In this document: in pieces, positions 48,711-59,500 of the stretch
How positions within the stretch are numbered: the stretch's first letter is position 1
Layout: every line of letters starts with the position of its first letter
DNA from: Nocardioides humi
Lineage (GTDB): Bacteria > Actinomycetota > Actinomycetes > Propionibacteriales > Nocardioidaceae
Direction of reading: 5' to 3'
DNA: 64,000 nt
NCBI RefSeq assembly: GCF_006494775.1
Contig: NZ_CP041146.1
Location: 5,512,501 to 5,576,500, forward strand
The notes under the pieces: generated by a model
Told to the model about the DNA's origin: nothing
What the model saw: only the letters and a program-made list of their open reading frames with translations
The model's database searches: none
Translations under genes and position numbers: made by a program

Positions 48711-48886
48711 AGCCTCGATCCGTGGATAGCCACCTACTGCGCGGCCCCGGAGCGGCGCGCTGGCGGCGTTGCGGACGCTCGACGGTGCAACCAGACCGCC
48801 CTCGCGGCCAGGTCTGAACGAAGTGGCCTTTGCCAGCACACCCCTCCGGTGCCGCTCGCTACGGCGCCCATCCACGGATCGAGGCT
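48711..48886. repeat. 176-bp imperfect palindromic element between convergent genes
   Basis: The ends are a perfect 17-bp inverted repeat (48711-48727 and 48870-48886, arm AGCCTCGATCCGTGGAT). Further inside, CCGGAG-GG-G-GCTGGC on the left matches the reverse complement of the right arm with mismatches for about 50 bp. It fills the gap between pyc and the convergent gene, whose stop codon begins in the right arm. No coding content. It may serve as a terminator or be a MITE/REP-like element. Confidence 0.7.
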
Positions 48887-49320
48887 CAGGACCCGGCCGC
48901 GGGCGCGCGCTCGTGGCCGGGTCGCCCGTGGGTACGGCGGTCCTCCTTCATCTCGGCCTCGTAGAGGTGCCGCCGGCCCGCGACCAGCTCGTCGCGGGCC
49001 GCGCGCTCGAGCCGCCTGAAGTCGGCGTAGTAGCCGTCGTCGTACTCCTCGACGATCTGGAAGGTCCACCGCCCCTGGACCACGTTGCGGCCGACGAGCT
49101 CGGTCTCGATCCGGTCGGCCAGCTCGTGGTGGCCGGCCTCGCGGAGGCGGTCGACGCCCTTGCCGAGGGTGAGGTCGGCGGTGCCGCTGAGCCGGTGGAA
49201 CGCGTAGAGGTGGCCGCGGGCCACCTCGACCGCCTCCAGCGCCTCGGAGATCTCGCCGAGCGCCTCGACGGTCAGGTCGTCGACGCCCTCGGGCCGGACG
49301 TGCTCGTCATCGATCGTCAT
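48886..49320 (-). CDS. Hypothetical helical protein
   Basis: A 144-residue charged, mostly helical soluble protein. VEVARGHLYAFHRLSGTADLTLG and RIETELVGRNVVQGRWTFQIVEEYDDGYY are its most distinctive parts. No family recognised. ATG at 49320 overlaps the upstream quinone reductase stop (ATGA), so both are co-translated. Confidence 0.72.
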   Translation of the reverse strand: MTIDDEHVRPEGVDDLTVEALGEISEALEAVEVARGHLYAFHRLSGTADLTLGKGVDRLREAGHHELADRIETELVGRNVVQGRWTFQIVEEYDDGYYADFRRLERAARDELVAGRRHLYEAEMKEDRRTHGRPGHERAPAAGS

Positions 49321-50171
49321 GCCCCGATCGTGGCAGACAGCGCCTCGGCGAGGGTGGTGGCGGGACGGCCGAGCAGGACCTGCAGGTCGGCGGGGTCGAC
49401 GTACAGCTCGCCGCGGCCCAGGCCGAGGTCCGCGTCGGCGAGGACGGCGGCGTACTGCTCCGGCAGGCCGGCGCCCACGAGCACCGTCGTCAGCTCCTCG
49501 GCGGGGAGGTCGCTGTAGGCGACCTCCGTGCCCGTCGCCTCGCCGACGGCGGCGGCCAGCTCGGCCAGCGTGAACGCGGCGCCGCCGAGCTCGTAGACCG
49601 CCCTCGGCTCCTCGAGCAGGAGGACGGCGGCCGCCGCCTCCGCGAGGTCGGCGCGGGTCGCGGCGCTGACCCGCCCGTCGCCCGCGGCGCCGAGGACGGC
49701 GCCGTGCTCGACGTAGGTGGGGACCTGGCCGGTGTAGAGGTCGGTGTACCAGCTGTTGCGCAGGAAGGCGTGGCGTAGGCCGGAGGCGACGATCGCCTCC
49801 TCGGTGGCCCTGTGCTCGGCGGCGAGGGCGAGCCCGCTGGTGTCGGCGTTGGCGATGCTGGTGTAGGCGAGCAGGCCCACGCCGGCGGCCTTCGCCGCGT
49901 CGACGACATTCTGGTGCTGGACCAGGCGCCGGCCGACCTCGCTGCCCGAGATGAGCAGGACGCGGTCCGCGCCGGCGAGCGCGTCGGCCAGGCCGGCGGC
50001 GTCGGCGTAGTCGACCCGGCGGGTGGTGACGCCGAGGGCCGCGAGCGCGGCGAGGCGCTCCTCGTCGCGGCCCAGCGCGACGATCTGGTCGGCCGGTACG
50101 CCCTTCGCGAGCAGGGAGCTGACGACGAGGCGGCCGAGCTGGCCGGTGGCGCCGGTGACGACGAGGGACAT
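49317..50171 (-). CDS. qorB: NAD(P)H:quinone oxidoreductase, QorB type
   Basis: A 284-residue atypical SDR of the NmrA/QorB class. N-terminal VVTGATGQLGRLVVSSLL binds NADPH; VLLISGSEVGRRLVQHQNVVDAAKAAGV, FLRNSWYTDLY and GAAGDGRVSAATRADLAEAAAAVL align by eye with E. coli QorB (quinone oxidoreductase 2). It detoxifies quinones by two-electron reduction. Divergent from an HxlR-type regulator, the arrangement known for qor2-qorR in corynebacteria. Confidence 0.88.
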   Translation of the reverse strand: MSLVVTGATGQLGRLVVSSLLAKGVPADQIVALGRDEERLAALAALGVTTRRVDYADAAGLADALAGADRVLLISGSEVGRRLVQHQNVVDAAKAAGVGLLAYTSIANADTSGLALAAEHRATEEAIVASGLRHAFLRNSWYTDLYTGQVPTYVEHGAVLGAAGDGRVSAATRADLAEAAAAVLLLEEPRAVYELGGAAFTLAELAAAVGEATGTEVAYSDLPAEELTTVLVGAGLPEQYAAVLADADLGLGRGELYVDPADLQVLLGRPATTLAEALSATIGA

Positions 50172-50244
50172 GGTGGTTCCTTTCGAGGGGTGGTGCCTGT
50201 CGTCCTCGTCAACCGGTCCTCCGGGGAGTTGCTTCCCCAGAGTT

Positions 50245-50269
50245 AGTACGCACTTTGAAGTAAGGTACT
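50245..50269. promoter_or_regulatory. Dyad operator between qorB and hxlR
   Basis: AGTAC (50245-50249) and GTACT (50265-50269) enclose a second inverted pair, ACTT (50252-50255) and AAGT (50258-50261). Nested dyads with TAC half-sites in the divergent promoter fit a DUF24/HxlR redox regulator operator. Located 16 bp before the hxlR ATG at 50285. Confidence 0.6.
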
Positions 50270-50284
50270 TCCGTGAGAGAAAGC

Positions 50285-50638
50285 ATGGAGAGCGTGTTCC
50301 CCGGCGGCGTGTTCCCGGCGGGCTGCCCGAGCCGGGTGCTGCTCGATCACGTCACGAGCAAGTGGGGCGTGCTGGTGCTGGTGTCCCTCACCGACGGACC
50401 GCAGCGCTGGAGCGACCTGCGCCGCCGCGCGGAGGGCGTCAGCGAGAAGATGCTCGCCCAGACGCTGCGCACCCTGGAGGCCGACGGCCTGGTGCACCGG
50501 GACCAGAAGCCGGTCATGCCGCCGCGCGTCGACTACAGCCTGACCCCGCTCGGGGAGGAGCTGGCCGAGGTGATGGTGCCCCTGCTGCGCTGGGTGGGCC
50601 GCCACGCCGACGACATCATCGGCGCGCCCGCCTGCTGA
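50285..50638 (+). CDS. HxlR/DUF24-family transcriptional regulator, probable QorR
   Basis: A 117-residue winged-helix regulator. The conserved redox Cys is in GGVFPAGCPSRVLL near residue 14, followed by SKWGVLVLVSL, RWSDLRRRAEGVSEKMLAQTLRTLE (recognition helix) and DYSLTPLGEEL. HxlR proteins with this cysteine sense quinones or disulfide stress and repress quinone reductase genes. ATG at 50285 is used; GTG 50273 is in frame. Its 3' end overlaps the convergent cobD by 23 bp. Confidence 0.87.
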   Translation: MESVFPGGVFPAGCPSRVLLDHVTSKWGVLVLVSLTDGPQRWSDLRRRAEGVSEKMLAQTLRTLEADGLVHRDQKPVMPPRVDYSLTPLGEELAEVMVPLLRWVGRHADDIIGAPAC

Positions 50639-51551
50639 GCCTCGGGAGCGCGGCGACCGCGGCCGTCGTGAGCACGGTGCCGGCGCCGATCCGCCGGGCG
50701 AGGACCCGGGCGCGGTCGAGGTCGGCCCGGCCGGGTGCGGGGCCGGCGCCCAGGACCGCGCGGTGCTCGACGCGGCCGGCGTAGTCGTTGGTGCCGCCGA
50801 GCCGGATGCCCAGCGCGCCGGCGAACGCCGCCTCGACCGGGCCGGCGTTCGGGCTCGGGTGGCCGGCCGCGTCGCGGCGCCAGGTCCGCCAGGCCCGGCC
50901 GGGGGCCGGCCCGAGGGCGGCGGCGAGCAGCGCCGTCAGCCGGGAGCCGGGCAGGTTGAGCAGGTCGTCGAGCCGTGCGGCCGCCCAGCCGAACCGCTCG
51001 TAGCGGGCGCTGCGGTGCCCGACCATCGCGTCGAGGGTGTTGGCGGCGCGATAGCCGAGCAGCCCGGGTACGCCGGCGACGGCGCCCCACACGAGCGGCG
51101 CGACGACCGCGTCGCTGGTGTTCTCGGCCAGCGACTCCAGGGTCGCCCGGACCACCTCCGCCTCGTCGAGCCGCGAGGTGTCCCGGCCGACCAGGTGGGT
51201 CAGCCGGACTCGCGCCTCGGGCAGGCGATCCGCGGCGAGCAGGCCGGCCACCGCCGCGGCCTCGCGGTCGAGCGAGGTGCCGCCGAGCACCGCCCACGTG
51301 GCGGCGGCCGTGACGAGGGTGCGGGGGAGCGGCCGGTCCGCGACGACGCGGTCCGCCGCGATGCCGAGGGCCACGGCGCCGCCGACCAGCACGACGACGT
51401 ACGCCGTCCCCGCGGGTCGGGCGTCGCGCCACATCGGCCGCTCCAGCGCGCCCGCGACCCGGCCGAACCCGGCGACCGGATGACCACGCCGCGGATCGGC
51501 GAGGAGCCGGTCCGCGGCGTACCCGAGCAGGAGGCCGAGCGGCCTGCTCAC
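50616..51551 (-). CDS. cobD: Adenosylcobinamide-phosphate synthase
   Basis: Membrane protein attaching the aminopropanol (or its phosphate) to cobyric acid. The 311-residue protein has GLLLGYAADRLLADPRRGHPVAGFGR at the start, the family signature SLAENTSDAVVAPLVW, YRAANTLDAMVGHR and the C-terminal RLGGTNDYAGRVEHR. Several hydrophobic helices. GTG start at 51551, 7 bp after cbtA, so it is probably co-transcribed with the cobalt transporter and shares its riboswitch. Confidence 0.93.
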   Translation of the reverse strand: MSRPLGLLLGYAADRLLADPRRGHPVAGFGRVAGALERPMWRDARPAGTAYVVVLVGGAVALGIAADRVVADRPLPRTLVTAAATWAVLGGTSLDREAAAVAGLLAADRLPEARVRLTHLVGRDTSRLDEAEVVRATLESLAENTSDAVVAPLVWGAVAGVPGLLGYRAANTLDAMVGHRSARYERFGWAAARLDDLLNLPGSRLTALLAAALGPAPGRAWRTWRRDAAGHPSPNAGPVEAAFAGALGIRLGGTNDYAGRVEHRAVLGAGPAPGRADLDRARVLARRIGAGTVLTTAAVAALPRLSRRARR

Positions 51552-51558
51552 CGCGTGG

Positions 51559-52362
51559 TCACAGGCTGGCGGCCAGCGCCCGCCGCTCGTCGTCGGCGGC
51601 GACCCGGTCGTAGAGCCGGCCGACGAGGCCGGTCAGCACGACCCCGATCACGCCCCACAGGGTGGCGAGGGTGAGCACCGAGGAGCGGCGGAAGTACCAC
51701 AGCGTGTCGGCCGGGAAGTCGCCCAGCTCGTCGACCGTCGGCAGCAGCGCGGCGGCGACCACGACGACGACCAGATAGCCGAGTCCCACGGCCACGACGG
51801 CGGTGAAGCCGTCGTACCGCTCCAGCAGGCGCCGGGCGATCACGACGGCGGCGATGGCGGCGAGCACGGAGATCAGCAGCAGGCCGAAGTACTCGGTCGT
51901 GCGGCTGCCGATCGTGTCCGGGTCGCCGACGGCCGGCGGCGTCGCGGGGTACTTCAGGAAGGGCACGAGGGCCACGGCCACGAACCCGATCAGCGCCACC
52001 AGCGCCGTCGAGCCGCGGGGGGACAGGCGGCCGAGGCGTCCGGCAACCGCGGCCGCGGCGAGCGCGGTCAGCCCGCCGAGCGCCGTGCCGACGGCGAGCG
52101 TGCCGGTCAGCAGGCCGAAGCTCTTCTGGTTGTCGCGGGAGATCTCGACCATGCCGGCCTCGTCCTCCTCGGGCTCCGCCGGCGCCGGCTCGGCGGCGGC
52201 GTTGGCCTCCTCGAGGGCGATGGCGTCGTCGACGTGGGGCTCACCGAGGGTGAACGCCACGCCGAAGGTGAACAGGCCCGCGATCAGGCCGGCGATCAGG
52301 CCGCGGATCAGGAACGCGGCAGGGGTCAGGACGGACTTCTCCCCGGGGGCGGCGGTGCTCAT
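51559..52362 (-). CDS. cbtA: Cobalt transporter subunit CbtA
   Basis: A 267-residue membrane protein with about six helices. The first is LIRGLIAGLIAGLFTFGVAF, followed by a conserved GEPHVDDAIALEEA (metal-type His). LPTVDELGDFPADTLWYFRRSS near residue 215 is typical of the CbtA family. Usually encoded with CbtB and controlled by B12 riboswitches, as here. 13 bp after cbtB. Confidence 0.9.
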   Translation of the reverse strand: MSTAAPGEKSVLTPAAFLIRGLIAGLIAGLFTFGVAFTLGEPHVDDAIALEEANAAAEPAPAEPEEDEAGMVEISRDNQKSFGLLTGTLAVGTALGGLTALAAAAVAGRLGRLSPRGSTALVALIGFVAVALVPFLKYPATPPAVGDPDTIGSRTTEYFGLLLISVLAAIAAVVIARRLLERYDGFTAVVAVGLGYLVVVVVAAALLPTVDELGDFPADTLWYFRRSSVLTLATLWGVIGVVLTGLVGRLYDRVAADDERRALAASL

Positions 52363-52375
52363 CAGGTCGCTCCGC

Positions 52376-52594
52376 TCAGTGGCAGGGGTAGCCGAGCAGG
52401 TGCCGGGCGTCGTGGACCCACTCGTGCACGGCGTTGCCGGCCGGGATCGAGATGGCGCCCTGGTCGGCGCTCACGAAGAAGATCACGATCATCGCGAGCA
52501 GGCCGTAGAAGACGACCCAGGTGCCGAGCTGGAGGAGAGGGACCGTCGGGAGCGGGACGGCCGGGGCGAGGGGAGCGGCAGGCGACTGCGACAT
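52376..52594 (-). CDS. cbtB: Cobalt transporter subunit CbtB
   Basis: A 72-residue protein with one membrane helix (WVVFYGLLAMIVIFFVSA) and a C-terminal metal-binding motif NAVHEWVHDARHLLGYPCH containing the family's His residues. ATG at 52594 has AGGAGGACAC immediately upstream. First gene after the riboswitch, in a unit with cbtA and cobD. Confidence 0.92.
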   Translation of the reverse strand: MSQSPAAPLAPAVPLPTVPLLQLGTWVVFYGLLAMIVIFFVSADQGAISIPAGNAVHEWVHDARHLLGYPCH

Positions 52595-52639
52595 GTGTCC
52601 TCCTGAGGGATTCTGCGTCCCTGTTCGTAGTGATGAGGG

Positions 52640-52737
52640 GCAGGTCGTCGGGTCTGACTCCACCGCTCACCTGGTCGGAGGCGATGTCACAGTAGCGCGA
52701 CTGTGCCGGACTTTCACCGGCTTCCTCGGGCCTGCTG
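52640..52737 (-). promoter_or_regulatory. Cobalamin riboswitch upstream of cbtB
   Basis: On the minus strand: GGTGAAAGTCCGG (complement of 52706-52718), GCTACTGTGA (52687-52696, a variant of GCCACTG), and B12 box GAGTCAGACC (52651-52660). P1 closes with GCAGG and CCTGC. It lies 46 bases before the cbtB start. The 306-bp gap 52595-52900 holds this element plus the divergent promoter of the lipoprotein gene, where nothing else is clear. Confidence 0.9.
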
Positions 52738-52900
52738 CGATGGATTCTAGGGCATCGCCTCCGTGGCAGAGCGGGGTGGGCGCGGAGCGGGTTTGGGCCC
52801 GAGGATGCAGCGAATATGCTCCGAAGTGACTATTGCCGTCGTCGAGACGCGTCTGGAAGCCTCTCTCCCGCACGTGGGCAGACACATGGGGGATACAGAC

Positions 52901-53545
52901 ATGCGGGTACAGAGGCTTGTCGCTGCCCTTTCGATCGGCCTGGTCTTTGGCGTGTTCTCTGGTTGCGGTCAGGCGGAGCCTGACCCCGGCCGGCCGACTG
53001 CGGTGCCTACCTCGGACGGACCTGACGTGGGATCCCCGGACGAGGGGGAGCCGACGCCGAGTGCGGCGGACGGGGGCGCTCCCGGCTCCGCGGACACCGT
53101 CCCTGACGAGGTGCGCCTTCGTGCCCGTCCCCAGTCCCGCGTCGTCCAGGAGTGGGCGGCGGCGTACGCGGAGATCGTCAATGCGGGCGACGAGACGCAG
53201 TCGGCGGCCGCGAAGGTCATGACGCGTGACGGGTTGGACCGGATGAGCTTCTACACCCGGCAGGACTGGGGGCGCTACTTCCCGGGCCCGCTCCCGATCA
53301 CGGTCATCAAGATCAGCAAGCCGTCGAGTGACGGCGTGACCTGGGTCCACGCCTGCGCGTGGATGCGCGGGTGGTCCCAGGCGTCCCAGACCGACCGGCA
53401 GCGCGAGGAGCGCGAGATCGCACCGGTCAAGCTCGGCCTGAAGAGGAAGGGCGGTGCCTGGCTGGTCGACGGCATGAGCAACGGGAAGGACGGCGCCTGC
53501 GCGGGCGTGCGGGTCGAGGGGACGTCCGAGGGGCGGGCGGGGTGA
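52901..53545 (+). CDS. Lipoprotein of unknown function
   Basis: A 214-residue protein with lipobox VFSGC at residues 18-22 after a hydrophobic signal, a Pro/Thr/Asp-rich linker to about residue 75, then a compact domain (EWAAAYAEIVNAGDE to RKGGAWLVDGMSNGKDGACAG). That domain resembles small NTF2-like folds, but this is only an impression. ATG at 52901 is chosen because it yields the signal peptide. GTGA overlap with the giant surface protein downstream suggests they are made together and may interact at the cell surface. Confidence 0.72.
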   Translation: MRVQRLVAALSIGLVFGVFSGCGQAEPDPGRPTAVPTSDGPDVGSPDEGEPTPSAADGGAPGSADTVPDEVRLRARPQSRVVQEWAAAYAEIVNAGDETQSAAAKVMTRDGLDRMSFYTRQDWGRYFPGPLPITVIKISKPSSDGVTWVHACAWMRGWSQASQTDRQREEREIAPVKLGLKRKGGAWLVDGMSNGKDGACAGVRVEGTSEGRAG

Positions 53546-56500
53546 TCGGGCCGGCCCGGAGCCTGCGGCCTCTCAAGGCGGTCGTCGCGCTCGCGCTGGC
53601 CGCGGGCCTGCTGGTCGTCGCGCCCACCGCCGAGGCGGTCGCTGCGGACCCGGTCGGCGTCGTCACCGGCACGGTGACCGACGCCGGGACGGGCGCCCCG
53701 GTGGCTGGCATCCAGGTGATCCTGGAGTGCGAGTACGTCGAGGACGCGGGCACCGAGTACGAGTACTCCTACTGGGACTGGTGCGACGACGACTCGGACG
53801 AGGCCGCCGGCCGGACCACGACCGGCTCCGACGGCAGCTACTCCCTGACGGTTGCGCCGGGGACCTACCGGGTGTGGTTCGACTCGAGCCGGCGCGACGC
53901 GGAGGGCAATGTCAGCAACGGGCCCTATGACAGCGACGAGAGCGACACCTTCGCCGTCACGGCCGGGGGCACGACCGCCGGGATCGACGCGGCGCTGACC
54001 CGACGAGGCGCCATCTCGGGAACGGTCCGCGCGGCGGGCGGGCAGTCCCTCGGCGGCGTCGAGGTCTGCGCCTACCGCTCCTACGGCGAGCACTACTGGG
54101 AGTGCGACGAGTCCGCGTTCACGGGGCCCGCCGGGGAGTACCACCTCTATGCCGGTGACGGTGAGGTCCGGGTCCGCTTCTCGCATCCCATGTGGAAGAG
54201 CCTGTTCTACGACGGCGCGGACACGGTGCAGGAGGCGCAGACCCTCACCCTCGCCGCCGGCGGCAGCGTCACCGGGATCGACGCCACGCTCAGCCCCCGG
54301 GGCTCGATCCGCGGCCACGTGCAGGACTCGGCCGGATCACCCCTCGAAGGCGTCGCCGTGCGCGCCTACCAGGAGTATGTGGAGGAGTACGACGGGGAGA
54401 CCTACTCCTACTGGGACGACCCCTTCAGCACCTTCACCGACGAGCAGGGGGACTACGTCCTCGGCGTGGATGCGGGGCAGTGGCGGGTCGGCTTCTTCGG
54501 CGACGACTGGCGGCCCGAGTACTACGACGACGCCGCCACGGTGGAGGACGGCCAGGCCCTGAGCGTCGCGGACGGTGTCGCGACCTCCGGGATCGACGCC
54601 GTCCTCGCGGAGCGGGGCGTGATCGAGGGAACCGTCACCGATGCCCAGGGCCGACCGGCCGAGGACATCTGGGTGGGCGCCTACGAGGAATACGCCGACG
54701 AGAGCTACTCGGAGTGGGATGCCTCCTTCTCCACCTACACCGACGGCGACGGTCACTACCGGCTCCCGGTCGACGACGGCACCTGGCGGGTGGGGTTCTC
54801 CGACTTCAGCGGCAGCTACGCCAGGGAGTTCTTCGACGACGCGGCGCTCGTCGAGCTGGGCACCGACATCCCCGTCGCCGATGCGGCCACGGTCGCCGGC
54901 ATCGATGCCGTGCTGGGGCCGGCGGCTCGGATCACCGGCACGGTCACCGACTACGCCGGGTCACCGGCGCGCTGGGCCGAGGTCGACGTCTACCAGCTGG
55001 GAACGGACGGCGCCTGGCGGGCCGTCGACTCCTACGACTCCACCGACGCGACTGGCTCCTACTCGGTCGGCGGCCTCTCGCCGGGCACCTATCGCGTGCG
55101 GTTCTCCGACTACTCCACCTACCCGACGCTGATCCGTTGGTTCGAGGACGCCGCGACCCTGGAGAGCGCCACCGACATCGTGCTGGAGGCGGGGGAGACG
55201 TTCACGGCCGATGAGGCCTTCACGCTGGGAACCGGGATCGCGGGCGCCGTCACGGGCTCTGACGGATCCCCGTTGAGCGGCGTGAGCGTCAACCTCTACG
55301 ACCTGTACACCAGCGGGTCGTACTCCTACTGGTCCTTCGCCGACTCGCGGACCACGGGCACCGACGGCAGCTACGCCTTCGCCAACCTCACCCCCGGCAC
55401 CCCCTACCGGGTCCAGTACCAGCCGCAGGCCGGCAACGCCGTCTCCGAGTACTACGACGACGCGGCGAGCCTGGATACGGCCACCACGATCGTCCCGGTG
55501 CAAGACGAGGTCTCGACCGCCGACGCCGTGCTCGGCACCGGTGGATCGATCACCGGCACCGTCACCGGTGCGGACGGGCAGGCGCTCAGCGGTGTCGGCG
55601 TCACCGCCTACCGGCTCGGCTCGAACCAGTCGTGGACCACCGAGCGGTGGACCGTGAGCGACGACTCCGGTGAGTACACGGTGAGTGGACTGCGGGCAGG
55701 CACCTACCGTCTCGAGTTCCAGCCGGTCGACGGCGTCCACTACGCCGCCTACTTCGGCGGCACGACCGACCTCTACCAGTCGACGACGCTGGCCGTGGTC
55801 GTCGGAGAGGCCACCGCCGCCGACCAGCAGCTGGCACTCGGCGGATCCATCTCCGGCACGGTCACCGACGACGAGGGCACGCCCCTGGGTGGCGTGGACG
55901 TGTACGCGTATCCGATCGCGTCCGGCACGTCGAGGGGCACCAGCACCGACGCCGAGGGCCGCTACTCGATCGGCGGACTCGCCCCGAGCGACTACACGCT
56001 CGAGTTCACGCCGCCCTACGGCACGGAGTACCTGCGGGAGTACTACGACAACGTCCAGTCCTACGCCGACGCCGCCACGCTCACCGTGACCTCGGGGGCG
56101 TCGCTCACCGCCGATGCCGTGCTGGGCACGGGCGGAAGGATCTTCGGCACGGTCACCGACGGCGAGGGCGACCCGGCCACCGACGTCTGGGTCGCGGTCT
56201 ACGACGAGAGCGGCGCCCAGGTCGCGGGTGCGTCGGTCGGCGACGACGGCAGCTACTCCGTGAACGTGCTTCCCGGCACCTACCGCGTCGGCTTCTCCGG
56301 CGACGTCGGCGGTGCCTACGTGTACGAGTACCACGAGGCCGCCACGACGTTGGCCGCGGCGACTCCGGTCGAGGTCGCGGACGGCGCGGCGGTCGGCATC
56401 GACCACCAGTTCGGCCTTCCCGGCACGATCTCGGGCGTGGTGACCGGGGACGATGGTCAGCCTCTGGAGGGCGTGCGAGTACATGTGGGCTCGGGCTCCT

Positions 56501-59500
56501 CGGACGACTATCGCTCGGTCTTGGCCACGACCGGCGCCGACGGCGGCTACGCCGTCCAGCTTCCGCCCGGCACCTACTGGCTGACCTTCGAGTCGACAGA
56601 CGGGCGCTACGAGGACGGGACCGCCGACGAGGTGGCCGTGACCGCCGGCGACAACGTCACCGTCGACAGCACGCTGAGCCTGCAGTACGGCCGGATCACC
56701 GGCACGCTCACGGGTCTCGACGACGGGCCGGTCGCCGACGTCTGGGTGTACGCCTATCGCCAGACCGGCCCGGACGACTGGTCCTACACGACGTCGGCCG
56801 GCACGGACAGCAGTGGGAGGTATCTCCTCGGCAAGCTGACGGCCGGCACCTACCGGGTCAGCTTCGAGACCAGCAACGAGGACTTCCACGCCGGGGAGTA
56901 CTTCGACGACACCCAGGACTGGGGCAGCGCCTCCCCGATCATCGTCGGCATCGGTGACTCGGCCACCGCCGACGCCGCCCTCGCCGCGACCGGCGGTGCC
57001 GTCGCCGGCACCATCACCCTGCCCGGATCATCCGGCACGAGCTACTCCTACGGGTACGCCTACCTCTACCGGGCCACGGGCGACGGGCAGTGGAGCCAGG
57101 CCTATGCGACGTCGTTCTATCGATCGGAGGGTCAGAGCACCGCGTCCTACCGCTTCCGTCACGTCGAGCCGGGCAGCTACCGGCTGCAGGTCGTCCCCGG
57201 CGACGGCAGCCACGTCGCGCGCTACTACCCGGCGAGTGACACCCTCGCCGACGCGGCCGACATCGCGGTCACCGTCGGCCACGTCACCACGGCGGACGTG
57301 ACGGTGCCGGTCGGCGCGTCCGTCCACGGGTCGCTGACCGGCACCGACGGCGCACCCGCGGCGAACGTCTACGCCTACGTCGACCGGATCGATCCCCAGA
57401 CCGGGGCCGCCACATTCGCGGGCGGCGCCTACACCGACGCCCAGGGCTCCTACCGCATCGGCGGTCTCGTCGAGGGCACGTACGTCGTGCAGTTCGTCTC
57501 GTCGTCGACGTACGTCGGCGAGTACTTCGACGACGTCACGACGCAGGAGGATGCCCACCGCTTCGAGCTGACCCTGGGCCAGTCGGCGACCGCGGACGCC
57601 GAGCTCGACCTCCAGCTCGCCAACACCGCAGCTCCGACGCTCGCCGGCGAGCTGCGTGTCGGCGAGGTGCTGACCGCCGACCCCGGGACCTGGACCTATC
57701 CCGACGCGACCTTCGGCTACCGGTGGATCCGCGGCTCCAGCTATATCTCCGGGGCCACCTCCTCGACGTACACGACCGTCGCCGCCGACCTGGGCCAGCA
57801 GCTCCGCGTCGAGGTCACGGCATCGAGGCCGCGACACAACGACAGCGTCGCTCAGTCAGCGGCGGTGGGACCCATCGACTACGGCCTCATCACCAGCCTG
57901 ACCGAGCCGGCGACCTCGGGGACGGCGAGGGTCGGCGAGCAGCTCAGCGTCAGCGCCGGCACCTGGAAGCCGTCGAACCCGGCGCGCGCCTACCAGTGGC
58001 TGCGCGACGGCGAGCCGATCGAGGGCGCCACCACGAGCAGCTACCAGCTCGGCGCGGCAGACCTGGAGGCGCGCATCTCGGTCCGTGTCGAGGCATCCCA
58101 GAGCGCCTACCACCCGACCACCGTCACGACGACGCCGACCGAGCAGGTCGGGCTCGGCGTCATCGACAGCCTGGAGGGACCGAGCATCGACGGCACGCCC
58201 CGCGCGGGCGAGACGCTCACCGCCGGCGGGGACCGCTGGCGGGCTGCCGGCTTCACCGAGCAGCAGACCCAGGTCGACGTGGCCTACCAGTGGCTGCGTG
58301 ACGGGACGCCCATCGCCGGCGCGACCGAGCCGACCTACCCGCTCACCGTCGACGACGCCACCCACCGGATCTCGGTGACGGCCACCGCGACGAAGGCCGC
58401 ATACGCTCCGGCCGAGGCCACATCCGGGCAGACCGAGAAGGTCACCTACGGTGTGATCGCCAACACCGAGGCGGCCGCGGTGGCCGGAACCCCGCAGGTC
58501 GGCAGACAGCTGAGCGTCGAGCTGGGCGATTGGAACACCACCGGGGTCGACTTCGGCTACACCTGGCTGCGCGAGGACGGGGTCACGCTGGGCTCGGGTG
58601 CCGGCTACACGCCAGGCCCCGACGACATCGATCACCGGATCTCGGTGCGGGTGCAGGGCACGAAGGCCGACTGGGAGCCGGGCGAGACGACGACCGCGGA
58701 GGTCGGACCGGTAGCCATCGGGCAGTTCGCCAACCCCGTCGCCCCGGTCGTCTCGGGCACGCCGCGGGTCGGGGTCGAGCTCGCGGTCTCGTCCGGAGAC
58801 TGGGAGCCGAGCCCGACGGGCACCACCTACCAGTGGCTGCGCGACGGGAGTCCGATCCCCGACGCGACGACCAGTCGGCTCACCCCGGGCCCCGACGACG
58901 TCGATGCGTCGATCTCGGTCGAGGTGACCGTCTCGCGCGCCGGCTACGCGTCCTCGACCGTCACGACGGTCCCGTCGGCACCCGTGGCGCCGGGCGTGAT
59001 CGTCAACGAGCAGCGGCCCGTCGTCACGGGCGCCCCGCGGGTCGGAGAGACCCTGACGACCGACGACGGCACCTGGGACCTCGACGACGTCGACCTCGGC
59101 TACCAGTGGCAGCGCGACGGCGAAGAGATCGCCGGTGCCACCGGCTCGACGTACCTCCTCGTCCCGGCCGACGCGCAGGCCGCGATCTCCGTGGTGGTGA
59201 CGGCGGGCAAGGCCGGCTACGCGCCCACCTCCCGGGCCTCCGCGGCCATCGGTCCCGTCGCCTACGACGTCATCCACAACCTCAGCCCGCCCGTCGTCAG
59301 CGGAACCGCGAAGGTGGGGGAGACCCTCGTAGCCACCGAGGGCGAATGGGACCAGGCCGAGGTCACGGTGACCTGGCAGTGGCTCCGCGACGGCGAGCCC
59401 ATCGCCGGTGCCACCGGCCAGTCGCGTGTCCTGAGCGCCGGCGACCTCGGGAAGCGGATCAGCGTGCGCGCCACCGCTGCCAGGCCGACCTACGACGCCG

